Source: Microcystis aeruginosa Ma_MB_S_20031200_S102 (lineage in GTDB: Bacteria; Cyanobacteriota; Cyanobacteriia; Cyanobacteriales; Microcystaceae). From it: a DNA stretch of 46,882 nucleotides. This document shows positions 8,049-17,530 of the stretch, piece by piece. Position numbers and translations under genes: made by a program. Numbering within the stretch: the stretch's first letter is position 1; each line of letters begins with the position of its first letter. The notes under the pieces were generated by a model. That model was not told the DNA's origin. It did not search any database and worked only from the letters and a program-made list of their open reading frames with translations. The stretch covers positions 1 through 46,882 of the forward strand of contig SFBI01000127.1 of NCBI GenBank assembly GCA_007095845.1. Reading direction: 5' to 3'.

Positions 8049-9293
8049 CTACCTATTTAATTCTAATTCCCCTTGCAGAAAATCAATAAATTGTCTGGCA
8101 GTTCTTCCCGATCGCCCATTATGTTGGGTTGCCCATTGTTTGGCACGAAATTCTAACTCTTCTAAGCTAATTTTTAATTTAGCTAAACTGGCTAAATGAC
8201 GCACTATTTCCAGATATTTTTCTTGATTAGCTGGTTCAAAAGTTAGGGTTAAACCAAAGCGATCACTAAAGGATAATTTTTCTTGTACTGTGTCCCAATT
8301 ATGCACTTCATCCCCATCTTTTGGTTGTGGTCGATCGGCGAAAAATTCTCTGACTAAATGTCGGCGATTAGAAGTGGCATAAACTACGACATTTTTCGGT
8401 CTAGCGGTGACACTTCCCTCTAAAACAACCTTTAAAGCTTTAAAAGCTTCATCGTCCTCTTCAAAGGATAAATCATCGACAAAGATAATAAATTTCTGCG
8501 GTAAATCTCGCAGAATTTCAATAATTAATGGTAGGTCTTTTAATTGGGATTTTGCTACTTCAATTAATCGCAATCCTTGACTATGGTATTTTTGCAATAA
8601 TCCCTTGACTAGAGAGGATTTTCCCGAACCACGACTGCCATAGAGTAGGACATTTAAAGCGGGATAACCTGCTAATAAAAACTCAGTGTTTTTAATCAAG
8701 GTTTCCTTGGGCATTTCATAACCGACTATTTCTTGAATCTGCACGGGATCGGGATGAGTAATTCCTTGTAATCGGCCTTCTTGCCACCTTAAAGCTTGAT
8801 AACGGGCAAAAATTCCTGTCCCACATTCACGATAATAATCTGCTAAATCTTCGACTAATTCCGTCCAATCTAAACCCGAATGTAGAAAACTTTCTAATTT
8901 ATTGTCCACTTCCCATGCGGGGAAACTGAGAAATTTAATTTGTTCCAAAATTGTCGAATTGCTCAGGCTATAAATGCTAGAATTATAGAGAGATTGGAGG
9001 ATAGATAAATCCTGTTTTACGCCATTAATTAAAGATTCGGGTAACTCCCAAACACTTTTTTTCTGTACCTGCTGACTAAAGGGATTGTCATCTAATAAAA
9101 TTTGCTCGACTAGAAAATCATTCCAACTGATATTTTTAGACGCTAAAGCTTGAAACAATTTACCATATGCTTTAAGAAAATCGGCGATATTATCCGTAGA
9201 TAATAGGGTAATAAATGCCTGACCAATAGCATTGTCAAAAACCCCTTGATATAAAACTAATAAGCTGACTTTTTGATAAATTTCAGAGACCAT
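8049..9293 (-). CDS. DUF815 family P-loop ATPase
   Basis: A 414-residue AAA-type ATPase. The N-terminal half is an uncharacterised helical region. The ATPase half carries Walker A GSRGSGKSS and Walker B IIFVDDLSFEEDDEAF, then the sensor-like VVVYATSNRRHLVREF. This matches the DUF815 family, whose cellular role is not known. The ATG start is well placed and length is normal. Neighbours on the same strand (Uma2, kinase) give no functional link. Confidence 0.87.
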   Translation of the reverse strand: MVSEIYQKVSLLVLYQGVFDNAIGQAFITLLSTDNIADFLKAYGKLFQALASKNISWNDFLVEQILLDDNPFSQQVQKKSVWELPESLINGVKQDLSILQSLYNSSIYSLSNSTILEQIKFLSFPAWEVDNKLESFLHSGLDWTELVEDLADYYRECGTGIFARYQALRWQEGRLQGITHPDPVQIQEIVGYEMPKETLIKNTEFLLAGYPALNVLLYGSRGSGKSSLVKGLLQKYHSQGLRLIEVAKSQLKDLPLIIEILRDLPQKFIIFVDDLSFEEDDEAFKALKVVLEGSVTARPKNVVVYATSNRRHLVREFFADRPQPKDGDEVHNWDTVQEKLSFSDRFGLTLTFEPANQEKYLEIVRHLASLAKLKISLEELEFRAKQWATQHNGRSGRTARQFIDFLQGELELNR

Positions 9294-9535
9294 TTGTTAT
9301 TCTCCACTAATAACTAACATTTCACAGCCGCTTTTTTGTAATTCCTAATTCGATTTAATAATTGCCGTCCTGTAGCTGAGGGAATGTAAATCAGTTGCTA
9401 TTATATCAATATAGGTTAATCTTTGCAAAATTAAGGTTAAAAAAGGGAAAATGCCTACCGACTAATTCCCCAGATTTCTTGAGATGAGGTACAAGGTTTT
9501 CCTTTTGGGGAGACGGTTGATGATACGCTGTCAGG

Positions 9536-10858
9536 TTATACTTCCTTTTGATGAGAAACGTTATATTTGATAAAATTTAACCAATCTTGGATTTCTTGTC
9601 CTAACCAGAGACATTCATCCTCGCGGAGATTCTGGCCGATAAGATAATAATTTTTAGCAGTCCGCAGACGAATCTGATAGTTACCTTCTGTGCCATTGCT
9701 ATGGAGAAAAATACCCCATAAATCTTGAGTTTTAAAAGCAAATTTTTTGTAGATAAAATTAAAGAGTTTATATTTAATTAAAACTTCTTGAGGTGTAAGA
9801 ATTAATTGCATCTCCCGCAAACAAATAAAACCAATTAGAGCTATAATAAAGGTAAGAATCGGGGAGATAAAGACAGTGACAGTAAGGACAATCGCCAAAG
9901 ACCAGAGAGTAGCTGCATCGGAAGGTAGCTTAATTTTTGGGGGTAAATTAATCTCTAAATTATCCTGGTGTTTAGCGATACGGATGGAACTGTGGGGAGG
10001 TTTTGGTAATTTCTTAGGATCGATTAAACTTGATACTTGACGATAGTAGGGATGTTGAAGAAATTTTAGGGCTTCTCTGGCACTTTTAAACCGCTTTTCT
10101 GCTGCCATATCGGTCATAGTTTCTAACCAATCGATTAAATCATCATCGATTGTCACCAGTTGGCGAAATTGAATTTTAGAGTCGCGATGGGGCAGTTCTA
10201 TCGGCACAATTCCCGTCAATAAATGAATTAAAGTCATACCTAAAGCATATAAATCAGAACCCGGAACTGCTCGGCCCCAAAATTGTTCTAGGGGTGCATA
10301 ACCACTCGTCCCCACCACAGTAAAAGTAACTCCCGTCACTGCACCCCTGGACTGGACTGCGCCAAAATCCACTAAATAAACGTTATTTTCCGAGTTAATA
10401 ATTAAATTACTAGGTTTGATATCTCGATGTAATACTGGGGGCGATAATTCATGCAAATAAATGAGAATTTCGAGAACTTCTTGGGCAATATTCCGAATTA
10501 CCGTAGGGGTGAAACGTTGCCCCTTTTCTAAGCGATCGCTTAAGGATTCTCCCGGTATATAATATTGTACAAGCACAAACCAAGGAATCCCGTCACCTTG
10601 ATTTTTATCGAGGGAAAAATAATCGCGATAGCGGGGAATACGGGGATGATAGAGAGAAGCTAAAACGGCGGACTCTCGTTCAAATAATTTTAATTCTTCC
10701 CACTCCATCTGGGGACTAAAAGCGAGGAGTTTAATAATTACCAATTCCTGGGATAATATATCGGTAGCTAACCAAGTTTGACGACCGATAGCGGTATTTC
10801 CCAAGCGTTGTTGTAGTCGGTAACGTTCCGCTAAAAGAGAATCAGAAGTAAAGGTCAT
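9536..10858 (-). CDS. Membrane-anchored serine/threonine protein kinase
   Basis: A 440-residue Hanks-type kinase. The catalytic domain (about 12-275) contains the invariant Lys (VIIKLL), the catalytic loop HRDIKPSN, the metal-binding DFG (YLVDFGAVQ) and the substrate segment GTSGYAPLEQ. The glycine-rich loop is degenerate (LGNTAIG instead of GxGxxG). About residues 318-345 form a hydrophobic stretch, probably a membrane hairpin (TVFISPILTFIIALIGFICL), followed by a C-terminal domain of about 90 residues that I do not recognise. Many cyanobacteria carry several kinases of this class. The 242-base spacer before the next gene shows no obvious signals. Confidence 0.92.
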   Translation of the reverse strand: MTFTSDSLLAERYRLQQRLGNTAIGRQTWLATDILSQELVIIKLLAFSPQMEWEELKLFERESAVLASLYHPRIPRYRDYFSLDKNQGDGIPWFVLVQYYIPGESLSDRLEKGQRFTPTVIRNIAQEVLEILIYLHELSPPVLHRDIKPSNLIINSENNVYLVDFGAVQSRGAVTGVTFTVVGTSGYAPLEQFWGRAVPGSDLYALGMTLIHLLTGIVPIELPHRDSKIQFRQLVTIDDDLIDWLETMTDMAAEKRFKSAREALKFLQHPYYRQVSSLIDPKKLPKPPHSSIRIAKHQDNLEINLPPKIKLPSDAATLWSLAIVLTVTVFISPILTFIIALIGFICLREMQLILTPQEVLIKYKLFNFIYKKFAFKTQDLWGIFLHSNGTEGNYQIRLRTAKNYYLIGQNLREDECLWLGQEIQDWLNFIKYNVSHQKEV

Positions 10859-10913
10859 AGTGGCTTTTCCCTTATTTAGACCTGCTTTTTGTCAGGAAAA
10901 CTGCTGTCTGGTA

Positions 10914-11807
10914 CTAATTAATATCGATTTGTTTTTTGGCTGTCCAACAAAGGGCGATTCCTTTTTCTTTATAGGAAGATTCTCCGACAAAGATAGGATA
11001 TAATTCATATTCACCACGATAGATAATTTCCTGACCATCAAATCCTAGAAAAATCGGTTGATTAGGTTGAATTGCCTGATAATCTCGTTGGAGAATCTGA
11101 GGATGTAACATGGCTTTAATTTCACCCTGTTCATCTCTAGGATAATCGATCGAGCCTAAACGTTGGTAAACTGTGAGGGATTCGCTGAAAGTATCGAGAT
11201 GGGCAGCGAGATAATTTTCCTGTTCGATATAGTCTAGGATTTGATAAATGAGTGTTTCGGTTTGACGAAAAAGATAGGGACAGATGACACCATGGTTAAT
11301 TGGACCGATTTCTAGGGTAAAAGCTAGGGGACAAATTCCTTTCAGAAAATGATTTTCTTCCTCGCTGACGGGATGATAAATTAAGCGCACCTCATGATTA
11401 ATTTTAGTCAGATAGGTAAAGAGTTTTAATAGCCAAGGATGGGGATTAGAATAAATAATCGCCAGCATCATGTTAGATGTGGTGCTGTGAATATCGATTA
11501 ATAAATCAATGGATTTTTCTTGGATTTCTTTGACTATTTTTTTGGCTCGTTTTTGTTCGTATTGCTGATAATCGGGATTAACTAAATCTTTCTGGTTAAA
11601 ACAACGATTTAAATCCGTATCGATATATCTAACCCGTTGCTTTAGGGCCAAGGGGTTAGCGATGAGACTGTGGGACTGAAAACTGCTGCGAGCAATAAGA
11701 TTAGGTGAGTTTTGCAGGTATTTAACCAAATAAGCGGGAGTTAGTTCATTGCCATGCACACCGGCAATTAAAGCCAGATTTTTAATAGTAGTTTTTTGAT
11801 CGATCAT
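10914..11807 (-). CDS. Aspartoacylase / succinylglutamate desuccinylase family hydrolase
   Basis: A 297-residue zinc hydrolase of the AstE/AspA family, which deacylates N-acyl amino acids such as N-acetylaspartate. Zinc ligands and active-site elements are visible: VHGNE (His, Glu), DTDLNRCF (substrate Arg), DIHSTTSN (third His) and FTLEIGP (catalytic Glu). The length is typical for cyanobacterial members. The true substrate in cyanobacteria is uncertain. It lies 55 bases upstream of the kinase gene on the same strand. Confidence 0.9.
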   Translation of the reverse strand: MIDQKTTIKNLALIAGVHGNELTPAYLVKYLQNSPNLIARSSFQSHSLIANPLALKQRVRYIDTDLNRCFNQKDLVNPDYQQYEQKRAKKIVKEIQEKSIDLLIDIHSTTSNMMLAIIYSNPHPWLLKLFTYLTKINHEVRLIYHPVSEEENHFLKGICPLAFTLEIGPINHGVICPYLFRQTETLIYQILDYIEQENYLAAHLDTFSESLTVYQRLGSIDYPRDEQGEIKAMLHPQILQRDYQAIQPNQPIFLGFDGQEIIYRGEYELYPIFVGESSYKEKGIALCWTAKKQIDIN

Positions 11808-11877
11808 TTTTTATAAGTTTTGAAAAGTTGTAATTATTTATGGTTTGCGGCAAAAAGTTTGTTGGTGGGGTTAGGAG

Positions 11878-11918
11878 ACAGTTATCAGTTATCAGTTATC
11901 AGTTATCAGTTATCAGTT
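11878..11918. repeat. CAGTTAT heptamer tandem repeat
   Basis: About five to six consecutive copies of the heptamer CAGTTAT (equivalently ATCAGTT). The same heptamer recurs at 29894-29925 and 39143-39170, and in reverse orientation near 23018 and 23148. Short tandemly repeated heptamers are a known feature of cyanobacterial spacers. A CCCCACA heptamer run follows at about 11933-11955. Confidence 0.9.
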
Positions 11919-11965
11919 CACAAAAGAAAACTCCCCACACCCCACACCCCACCCCTATAACTGAT

Positions 11966-12952
11966 TTAGAAAAACCAGCCGTAGGAATGAAGACCTTTAC
12001 CTAAAAGATTCACCCCTAAATAACATACCCAAACCACAACAAAACCACTGGCTGCTAGAATAGCTGGTTTTCTTCCCTGCCATCCCCGGGTAATGCGAGC
12101 ATGGAGATAAGCGGCAAACACTAACCAAGTGATTAGCGCCCAGGTTTCTTTCGGATCCCAACTCCAGTAGGAACCCCAAGCTTCATTGGCCCAAACTGCC
12201 CCGGCGATGATACCGATAGTGAGAAGGGGAAAACCGAGACCAATGACCCGATAACTGATATTATCGAGGGTTTCCGCCAAGCTAAGACGTTGGGGCGAAA
12301 GAGTCGCCATCGCTGTTAGGGTGGGAGTCAAAAGGGCGGTTGTGCCACCGTTAGCCGTTTCCATGAAAATTGGGGCGGAAAGAGTGGTGGATAACTTATT
12401 TTGCAGACGATAAGCCCCCGTACCGATGGAACTGCCTTTTAACTCGATATTTTGACCTCTCGTGACGATCAGAAAAGCGATCGCCATCAGGGAACCCACC
12501 ATCAAAGCAGCATAACTTAACATCATGACGCTAACGTGCATCATCAACCAATTCGATTTTAAAGCCGGAACCAAGGGCGCCGAAGTTTGCATTTCTCCGG
12601 GTAAGGACAAAGTGGCAAAAGCGGTAATCCCCATGGCTACAGGAGTCGTCACCACCCCCACCAGGCGACTGCGGCTAGTGTACTCAGCAATTAAATGAAC
12701 CGCAGTTACACCCCAAGCGAGAAAGAATAAAGATTCGTAAAGATTGCTAATGGGGAAATAACCCGCTTCTAACCAACGCGCTCCCAATAAAGCGGCGATA
12801 CAGAGGTTAGCGATGGCCACTCCCGTGCTGCCTAAGCCAGACAACAAAGGTATGCTAGGAAAGGCTGCCCCAGCCCAATAAACCAGCATGGTTAAAAACA
12901 GGACTAAAAAAGAAGTGTTATCGAGAAAGTTCTCTAAGCTAACTAAATTCAT
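11966..12952 (-). CDS. ccsA: Cytochrome c biogenesis protein CcsA (Ycf5; system II haem ligation)
   Basis: A 328-residue polytopic membrane protein. Together with Ccs1/ResB it delivers haem across the thylakoid or plasma membrane and attaches it to apocytochromes such as cytochromes f and c6. The family hallmark WWD-type motif is near the C-terminus ([16 protein letters not shown]), followed by a conserved His in the next helix (YLHARITRG). Six to eight transmembrane segments are evident. Some annotation systems call this orthologue CcsB; the chloroplast name is ccsA/ycf5. The gene stands alone. Confidence 0.95.
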   Translation of the reverse strand: MNLVSLENFLDNTSFLVLFLTMLVYWAGAAFPSIPLLSGLGSTGVAIANLCIAALLGARWLEAGYFPISNLYESLFFLAWGVTAVHLIAEYTSRSRLVGVVTTPVAMGITAFATLSLPGEMQTSAPLVPALKSNWLMMHVSVMMLSYAALMVGSLMAIAFLIVTRGQNIELKGSSIGTGAYRLQNKLSTTLSAPIFMETANGGTTALLTPTLTAMATLSPQRLSLAETLDNISYRVIGLGFPLLTIGIIAGAVWANEAWGSYWSWDPKETWALITWLVFAAYLHARITRGWQGRKPAILAASGFVVVWVCYLGVNLLGKGLHSYGWFF

Positions 12953-13221
12953 GGGATTTCTCTCGTTTGTCGCTCGCTCGCTACCAAGTATTCCATCCTC
13001 TATCCTATCCCATCGGTAAGGCGATCGAGACAGAGAATTGTTAGTAAGTAGTCGTGCAAAATTAATTTCCTAGTAAAGATAGGCAAAAGGCAAGAGGCAA
13101 AAGGCAAGAGGGGGTTAGATATGTGTAATTAATTTTGCTTAGGTACTTATCAACAACTACAATGCACAGCAAAGCAAAGGATTAAGCCGCCATCACTACT
13201 ACCGAATCACCAGCGCAGTTT

Positions 13222-14256
13222 TTATTCCCCTAATTGCCAGGTTATCTCTTCACCCGCTCGTAACGGCACCAGTCCGGATTCGGGAAATGGCAATTCATCG
13301 GGAATACGCCAAGTGGTTTTGGTTAATGTTATTTGTTCAGTATTCCGGGGGAGTTGATAAAAATCTGCACCGTGAAAGCTGGCGAACCCTTCCAATTGCT
13401 CGATCGCATCAACGCTCTCAAAAGCTTCTGCGTACAACTCTAGGGCGTGCAGAGCCGAATAACAACCCGCGCAGCCGCAGGAACTTTCTTTGCTGTAGCG
13501 AGAATGGGGCGCGCTATCGGTTCCTAGAAAAAACTTGGGATTGCCCGATGTTGCTGCTTGCAAAAGTGCCAAACGATGATCCTCTCGTTTCAAAATCGGC
13601 AGGCAATAAAAATGGGGACGAATGCCACCGGTCAAGAGAATGTTTCGGCTAAACAATAAATGTTGAGGCGTAATTGTGGCAGCGACATTGTTGTTAGTCG
13701 ATAGAACAAACTTGACCGCATCGGCAGTGGTAATGTGTTCAAACACTACCCGCAGTTTCGGAAATCTTGTTATCAGTGGCAGCAAGTGCCTCTCAATGAA
13801 CACTTTCTCTCGATCGAACACATCAATATCACCATCGGTAACTTCTCCGTGCAGTAGTAGTGGCATATCCAGCTGCTGCATCGCCTCAAAAACGCCATCG
13901 CACCTACGAATGTCCGTTACCCCCAAGTCGGAATTAGTTGTTGCACCGGCCGGGTAGTATTTCACCGCTTTGACAAACTGGGAGGCTTTCGCCGCCATGA
14001 TCTCTTCGGGACTGGTATTATCAGTTAGATAGAGGGTCATCAATGGCTCAAACTGTTGACTCTCTGGAACTGCCGCCAGAATGCGCTCGCGGTAGGAGGC
14101 AGCCTCGGCGACTGAGCGTACTGGTGGCTTTAAATTCGGCATAATAATGGCACGGGCAAACTGACGCACCGTATGGGGTAGAACCGCTTTCAGTGCTGCA
14201 CCATCGCGGAGATGAAGGTGCCAGTCATCGGGTCGAGTCATTGTGAATCTTCGCAT
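13222..14256 (-). CDS. pyrC: Dihydroorotase
   Basis: Cyclises N-carbamoyl-aspartate to dihydroorotate in pyrimidine synthesis. I chose the ATG at 14256 ([19 protein letters not shown]), giving 344 residues and matching the usual PyrC N-terminus; an ATG 15 bases upstream gives the longest frame. Metal-site motifs are WHLHLRDG (HxH), [13 protein letters not shown] (the Lys that becomes carboxylated), LLHGEV and FEHIT (His ligands), and LGTDSAPH (catalytic Asp). The monofunctional type-II PyrC form is clear. The spacer downstream (12953-13221) holds a GGCAAAAGGCAAGA-type direct repeat near 13082. Confidence 0.96.
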   Translation of the reverse strand: MRRFTMTRPDDWHLHLRDGAALKAVLPHTVRQFARAIIMPNLKPPVRSVAEAASYRERILAAVPESQQFEPLMTLYLTDNTSPEEIMAAKASQFVKAVKYYPAGATTNSDLGVTDIRRCDGVFEAMQQLDMPLLLHGEVTDGDIDVFDREKVFIERHLLPLITRFPKLRVVFEHITTADAVKFVLSTNNNVAATITPQHLLFSRNILLTGGIRPHFYCLPILKREDHRLALLQAATSGNPKFFLGTDSAPHSRYSKESSCGCAGCYSALHALELYAEAFESVDAIEQLEGFASFHGADFYQLPRNTEQITLTKTTWRIPDELPFPESGLVPLRAGEEITWQLGE

Positions 14257-14398
14257 TCTCCGATCATACAACGGTTAGGAATGTCATCACTAAACACAAT
14301 ACCCTTTCTATTTTGTTTTCATAAAAAGCGATCGCCTAACAGTTTAAACTTATAAAACCGCCATCGACAAAGAATCGGTGAGGAATAGTTCATTAGAC

Positions 14399-14653
14399 CT
14401 ATCCAGGATGGTTAGGCAGAGAATGATATTGAAAGATGCCAAAGATACTGCCGACACTGCCAATACTAAGAATACTGCCGACACTGCCAATACTAAGAAT
14501 ACTGCCGACACTGCCAATACTGAGCATACTGCCGATACTAACCAGACTTAAAATGCTGCCGGCACTAGCGAGACTTAAAATACTGCCGGCACTGCCTAAA
14601 CTCAAGATACAGCGATAACTAGCTTTGCTCAGATAATTAAGACCAGAAATCAT
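14399..14653 (-). CDS. Small nonapeptide-repeat protein coupled to channel-like gene
   Basis: An 84-residue protein, of which about residues 16-70 are six copies of a nine-residue unit of the form (I/M)LS(L/I)xSxGS, such as ILSIGSVGS. I recognise no family. The ATG at 14653 overlaps the TGA of the upstream channel-like gene as ATGA, the classic arrangement for translational coupling, which supports a real gene rather than a repeat-driven chance frame. The regular spacing of hydrophobic and small polar residues suggests a beta-solenoid-like or membrane-associated stack; this is inference. A longer frame runs back to 14701 inside the upstream gene, but the ATGA start is more likely. Confidence 0.6.
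   Translation of the reverse strand: MISGLNYLSKASYRCILSLGSAGSILSLASAGSILSLVSIGSMLSIGSVGSILSIGSVGSILSIGSVGSIFGIFQYHSLPNHPG
14430..14605. repeat. 27-base tandem repeats (nonapeptide-coding)
   Basis: Six imperfect 27-base units (core ACTGCCGACACTGCC on the plus strand) encode the nine-residue repeats of the 84-residue protein. The last three units are nearly identical, so the array is probably still prone to length change. Confidence 0.85.
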
Positions 14654-16356
14654 TTTAAATCGGGGAAAGATTGCGGAATAGTTAGGGACGTATTTTGCCA
14701 AACCTGTTGTAAACGCATAGCCGGCATAGTTAGATAAAGAATATCACCTTGATCGAGAGTGATTTCTAGTAATTGCCAACCGTGGATAGTTTGACCTTGT
14801 TTTTCTAGGTAAAGTGGCACAAAATCGGCATTCATCGCCGCTTCCTTGATAATTTGCCCCATAAAAGGATGATTCGGTGTGATTAATGTAGCCAAAGCAA
14901 CCCAGAGGAGATCATCGGTCATGCCATTACCGAGAATTCTACCGCCCAAAGCGGCCGCGGCGAAGGAATAGGTGGCCAGATCCCGGGGACATAATACCGT
15001 ATCAAAATCAAAAACCTCTTGAATCGATCGCCCGAATTGTTCCTGAGAGCAGCGTAAAACTAGATTAATTTTAGGAGCGATCGCTTTAGCGGTGAGAGCA
15101 ATCTCCACATTAATCATATCCTCGTAAGTCACCACGATCAAAGATTCAGCGTTGTTAATATTAGCCGTTTCTAGGGTAGCCACTAGACGCGCATCCTCGA
15201 TGATAACGGGGATTCCCCAAGAGCGCACAGAATGCAAAAATCTATTATTGGGGTCCGATTCAATCACCACCACTTCACAGCCTTGCTCGTGCAATTGTCG
15301 CACGATCCGGGTGCCGATACCTCCTAAACCACAGATAATGTGATGATTGCGGACGGGAATGCGGGTAGCATCCCAAAACTGCTTAAAGCGACTACCGAGA
15401 ATAAAATCGTTGAGGAGAGCATAACAGATACCGATAACCCCCGCACCGACAATCATCATGACCACGGTAAAAATTTTGATACTATCGGGGGTAGATTCGG
15501 CCACTTTTTCGTTACCTCCGGCACCGGTAATCATCCCGACGGAGAAATAGAGGGAATCGACAAGAGAAATTTTTTGATTAACGCTGAGATAGGTAATGGT
15601 AGCAAGGGAAATCATCCCCAGGAGGGAAAGGGTGACAAGAATTACTGGTTGGACATAGTGCTGATAGGGACGGAGATTGAGTAGATTTCTCAGCCACTTT
15701 TGCAGTTTAAAACGCTGTTTTGCCTTAATTGTCGGTTTATTGCCGATAATGAGATGATCGCCAGTTTGGAGTTTTTTGCCTAAAAGAACTGCGGAAACCA
15801 GATCGATTTCGTCGTGAGCGGGGAGATAATAGATTAACATCCGGGCCGGATCGTCCCAAAGTTCGTAGAGAGGTAATCCCCACCAAGGATGATTTTCCTC
15901 GATAATTATCTCTTGAATTGGCCAAAGGCGATCGAATAGCTGTAATTGACCGATAGCTTTATTACCAAGGGCAGCAAAGGAAAAGATCGGGGCTGCTAGG
16001 GAAGCAACGCTCATGCTAACGTGAGCAGGGAGGGTTTGATCGAGTCTTTCTCCCAAAGTTTCGTTAAATAGTCGGTTAACTATCCGAATTTTCGGGTTAA
16101 TTATTCTTGCGCGGGTGAGAATTTCTAGATTGAGTGCGTCGTTATCGATGGCCAAAACTAGGGTTTCTGCATCTGGAAGGCCAGCTTGCAGGAGAGTTTT
16201 AGGAGAGCAGGGATCGCCGATAATAATATCAGACTGGTATTCGCAGACCATTTGGCGATCGCTAATCGCTACTACTGCCGCAGATTGTTGTTTGAGTAAA
16301 CAAAAGATTTTATAACCCGTGCGACCTAATCCACAGACGATGATTTGCGGTTTCAT
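14650..16356 (-). CDS. Two-RCK, two-helix ion-channel-like protein (TrkA-N domains)
   Basis: A 568-residue protein with an unusual order: RCK/TrkA-N Rossmann domain (GLGRTG at about 9-14), linker, first transmembrane helix (237-259), pore-like loop (264-283), second helix (292-319) and a second RCK domain (GLGGIGTR at 343-350). RCK domains bind nucleotides or ions and gate K+ channels. The pore loop reads GMITGAGGNE where K+ channels have TVGYG, so the ion specificity cannot be read from sequence. The downstream 84-residue repeat-protein gene overlaps its stop by ATGA. Confidence 0.85.
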   Translation of the reverse strand: MKPQIIVCGLGRTGYKIFCLLKQQSAAVVAISDRQMVCEYQSDIIIGDPCSPKTLLQAGLPDAETLVLAIDNDALNLEILTRARIINPKIRIVNRLFNETLGERLDQTLPAHVSMSVASLAAPIFSFAALGNKAIGQLQLFDRLWPIQEIIIEENHPWWGLPLYELWDDPARMLIYYLPAHDEIDLVSAVLLGKKLQTGDHLIIGNKPTIKAKQRFKLQKWLRNLLNLRPYQHYVQPVILVTLSLLGMISLATITYLSVNQKISLVDSLYFSVGMITGAGGNEKVAESTPDSIKIFTVVMMIVGAGVIGICYALLNDFILGSRFKQFWDATRIPVRNHHIICGLGGIGTRIVRQLHEQGCEVVVIESDPNNRFLHSVRSWGIPVIIEDARLVATLETANINNAESLIVVTYEDMINVEIALTAKAIAPKINLVLRCSQEQFGRSIQEVFDFDTVLCPRDLATYSFAAAALGGRILGNGMTDDLLWVALATLITPNHPFMGQIIKEAAMNADFVPLYLEKQGQTIHGWQLLEITLDQGDILYLTMPAMRLQQVWQNTSLTIPQSFPDLK

Positions 16357-16460
16357 TCGTCGAGCGCGTTTTTTGCTGATTAACCTTTCATTTGTAGCGC
16401 AAAAACTAGGAAAAATCTGTAACTAAAGCTGCAATATTGCCAATTTTCCTAATCAGGCTT

Positions 16461-16486
16461 TGAAGATGATAAAATAATCATCTTCA
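16461..16486. other. Inverted repeat upstream of first DUF4351 gene
   Basis: A perfect 10-base inverted repeat, TGAAGATGAT, six bases, ATCATCTTCA, about 20 bases before the TTG start at 16507. The same hairpin recurs before the second gene copy at 17457-17482, so it belongs to the duplicated unit. It may be a regulator site or an RNA hairpin. Confidence 0.75.
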
Positions 16487-16506
16487 TTGATTTAATCACT
16501 TAGGTC

Positions 16507-17448
16507 TTGACTCGCTTTCTTTGGGATAAATTTAGTAAAGATTACCTCGAAACCTTTCTCGCTTCTTCCGGTGACGTGAAAACTAGCCTTGATGTGACGG
16601 CAGAAACTCAAGAAATTGATGTGTATTTTCGACCGAATTCCCCAGAAATGCCGCCCGAATTAGGTTTATTGGGCCGATTAGCTCAAACCCCTTGTCTATT
16701 GGAACCCTATCGCAATCCGGTCACGATTGATGGCATTATTGCCTGTTTATCTAAACTGTTTACTGTGCGGGAACAATTACAAAGAGAAGCTCACCGTCAT
16801 CAACAACCCTTATTAGCAGAAAATATCCCTAGACTATGGATACTAACTCCTACGGCCAGTCAAAGAATTATAACTGCTTTTTCCGCTCTCAATCATCCAG
16901 ATTGGGGAGGAGGAATTTACTTTTTACCTCCAGCATTAACCACAGCCATTATTGTCCTACATCAATTACCCGAAACCCCTGAAACCCTTTGGTTAAGATT
17001 ATTAGGTAGAGGAGGAACTAGAAGCAGAGCAATTGATGAATTAGAGGCCTTGTCTTCTAATCATCCTTTCAAATCAGCTTGCTTAAAGTTATTATACAAT
17101 TTGAGTAGGAACTTGCAAGCCTTACCCAAAAGAACCCAGGAGGAGAGGAAATTTATTATGCGTTTAGCCCCTTTATACGAACAAGATAGAGAAGCAGCGA
17201 TTCAAAAAGGGAGAATTGAAGGGATTCAAGAAGGAGAAGCTATCGGACTTCAAAAAGGTAGAATCGAAGGGATTCAACAAGGAGAATTTAAAGTAGTCCT
17301 ACGCTTACTTAACCGACGATTTGGTGAACTGCCCCCGCATATCACTGAAACTATCCAAAAACTCTCAGTAGAAAAATTAGAAGACTTAGGAGAAGCATTG
17401 CTAGACTTTGAGACTCAAGCTGACTTAATTAATTGGCTGAACTCATAA
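16507..17448 (+). CDS. DUF4351-domain, Rpn/PD-(D/E)XK-like protein, copy 1
   Basis: 313 residues. The N-terminal region (MTRFLWDKFSKDYLE, then VTAETQEIDVYF and GLLGRLAQTPCLLEP) resembles the cyanobacterial nuclease-like family that carries a C-terminal DUF4351. That family is related to transposase-like Rpn (PDDEXK) nucleases. The DUF4351 domain is at about 258-312 (LNRRFGELPPHITETIQ). Between them lies a low-complexity Gln/Gly/Glu tract (KGRIEGIQEGEAIGLQKGRI). The TTG start is chosen because homologues begin MTRF. The gene is repeated in tandem immediately downstream. Catalytic activity is unproven. Confidence 0.78.
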   Translation: MTRFLWDKFSKDYLETFLASSGDVKTSLDVTAETQEIDVYFRPNSPEMPPELGLLGRLAQTPCLLEPYRNPVTIDGIIACLSKLFTVREQLQREAHRHQQPLLAENIPRLWILTPTASQRIITAFSALNHPDWGGGIYFLPPALTTAIIVLHQLPETPETLWLRLLGRGGTRSRAIDELEALSSNHPFKSACLKLLYNLSRNLQALPKRTQEERKFIMRLAPLYEQDREAAIQKGRIEGIQEGEAIGLQKGRIEGIQQGEFKVVLRLLNRRFGELPPHITETIQKLSVEKLEDLGEALLDFETQADLINWLNS

Positions 17449-17456
17449 ATAGGCTT

Positions 17457-17482
17457 TGAAGATGATAAAATAATCATCTTCA
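17457..17482. other. Inverted repeat upstream of second DUF4351 gene
   Basis: Identical copy of the 10-base inverted repeat (TGAAGATGAT and ATCATCTTCA). It sits just after the stop of copy 1 and before the start of copy 2, so it could also act as a weak terminator for copy 1. Confidence 0.75.
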
Positions 17483-17530
17483 TTGATTTAATCACTTCAG
17501 CCTTGATTCGCTTTCTTTGGGATAAATTTA

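Noticed and set aside
14436-14618. 60-residue plus-strand frame (PILRILPTLP repeats)
   Set aside because: It is the antisense reading of the 27-base repeats, and its opposite frame has the ATGA-coupled start.
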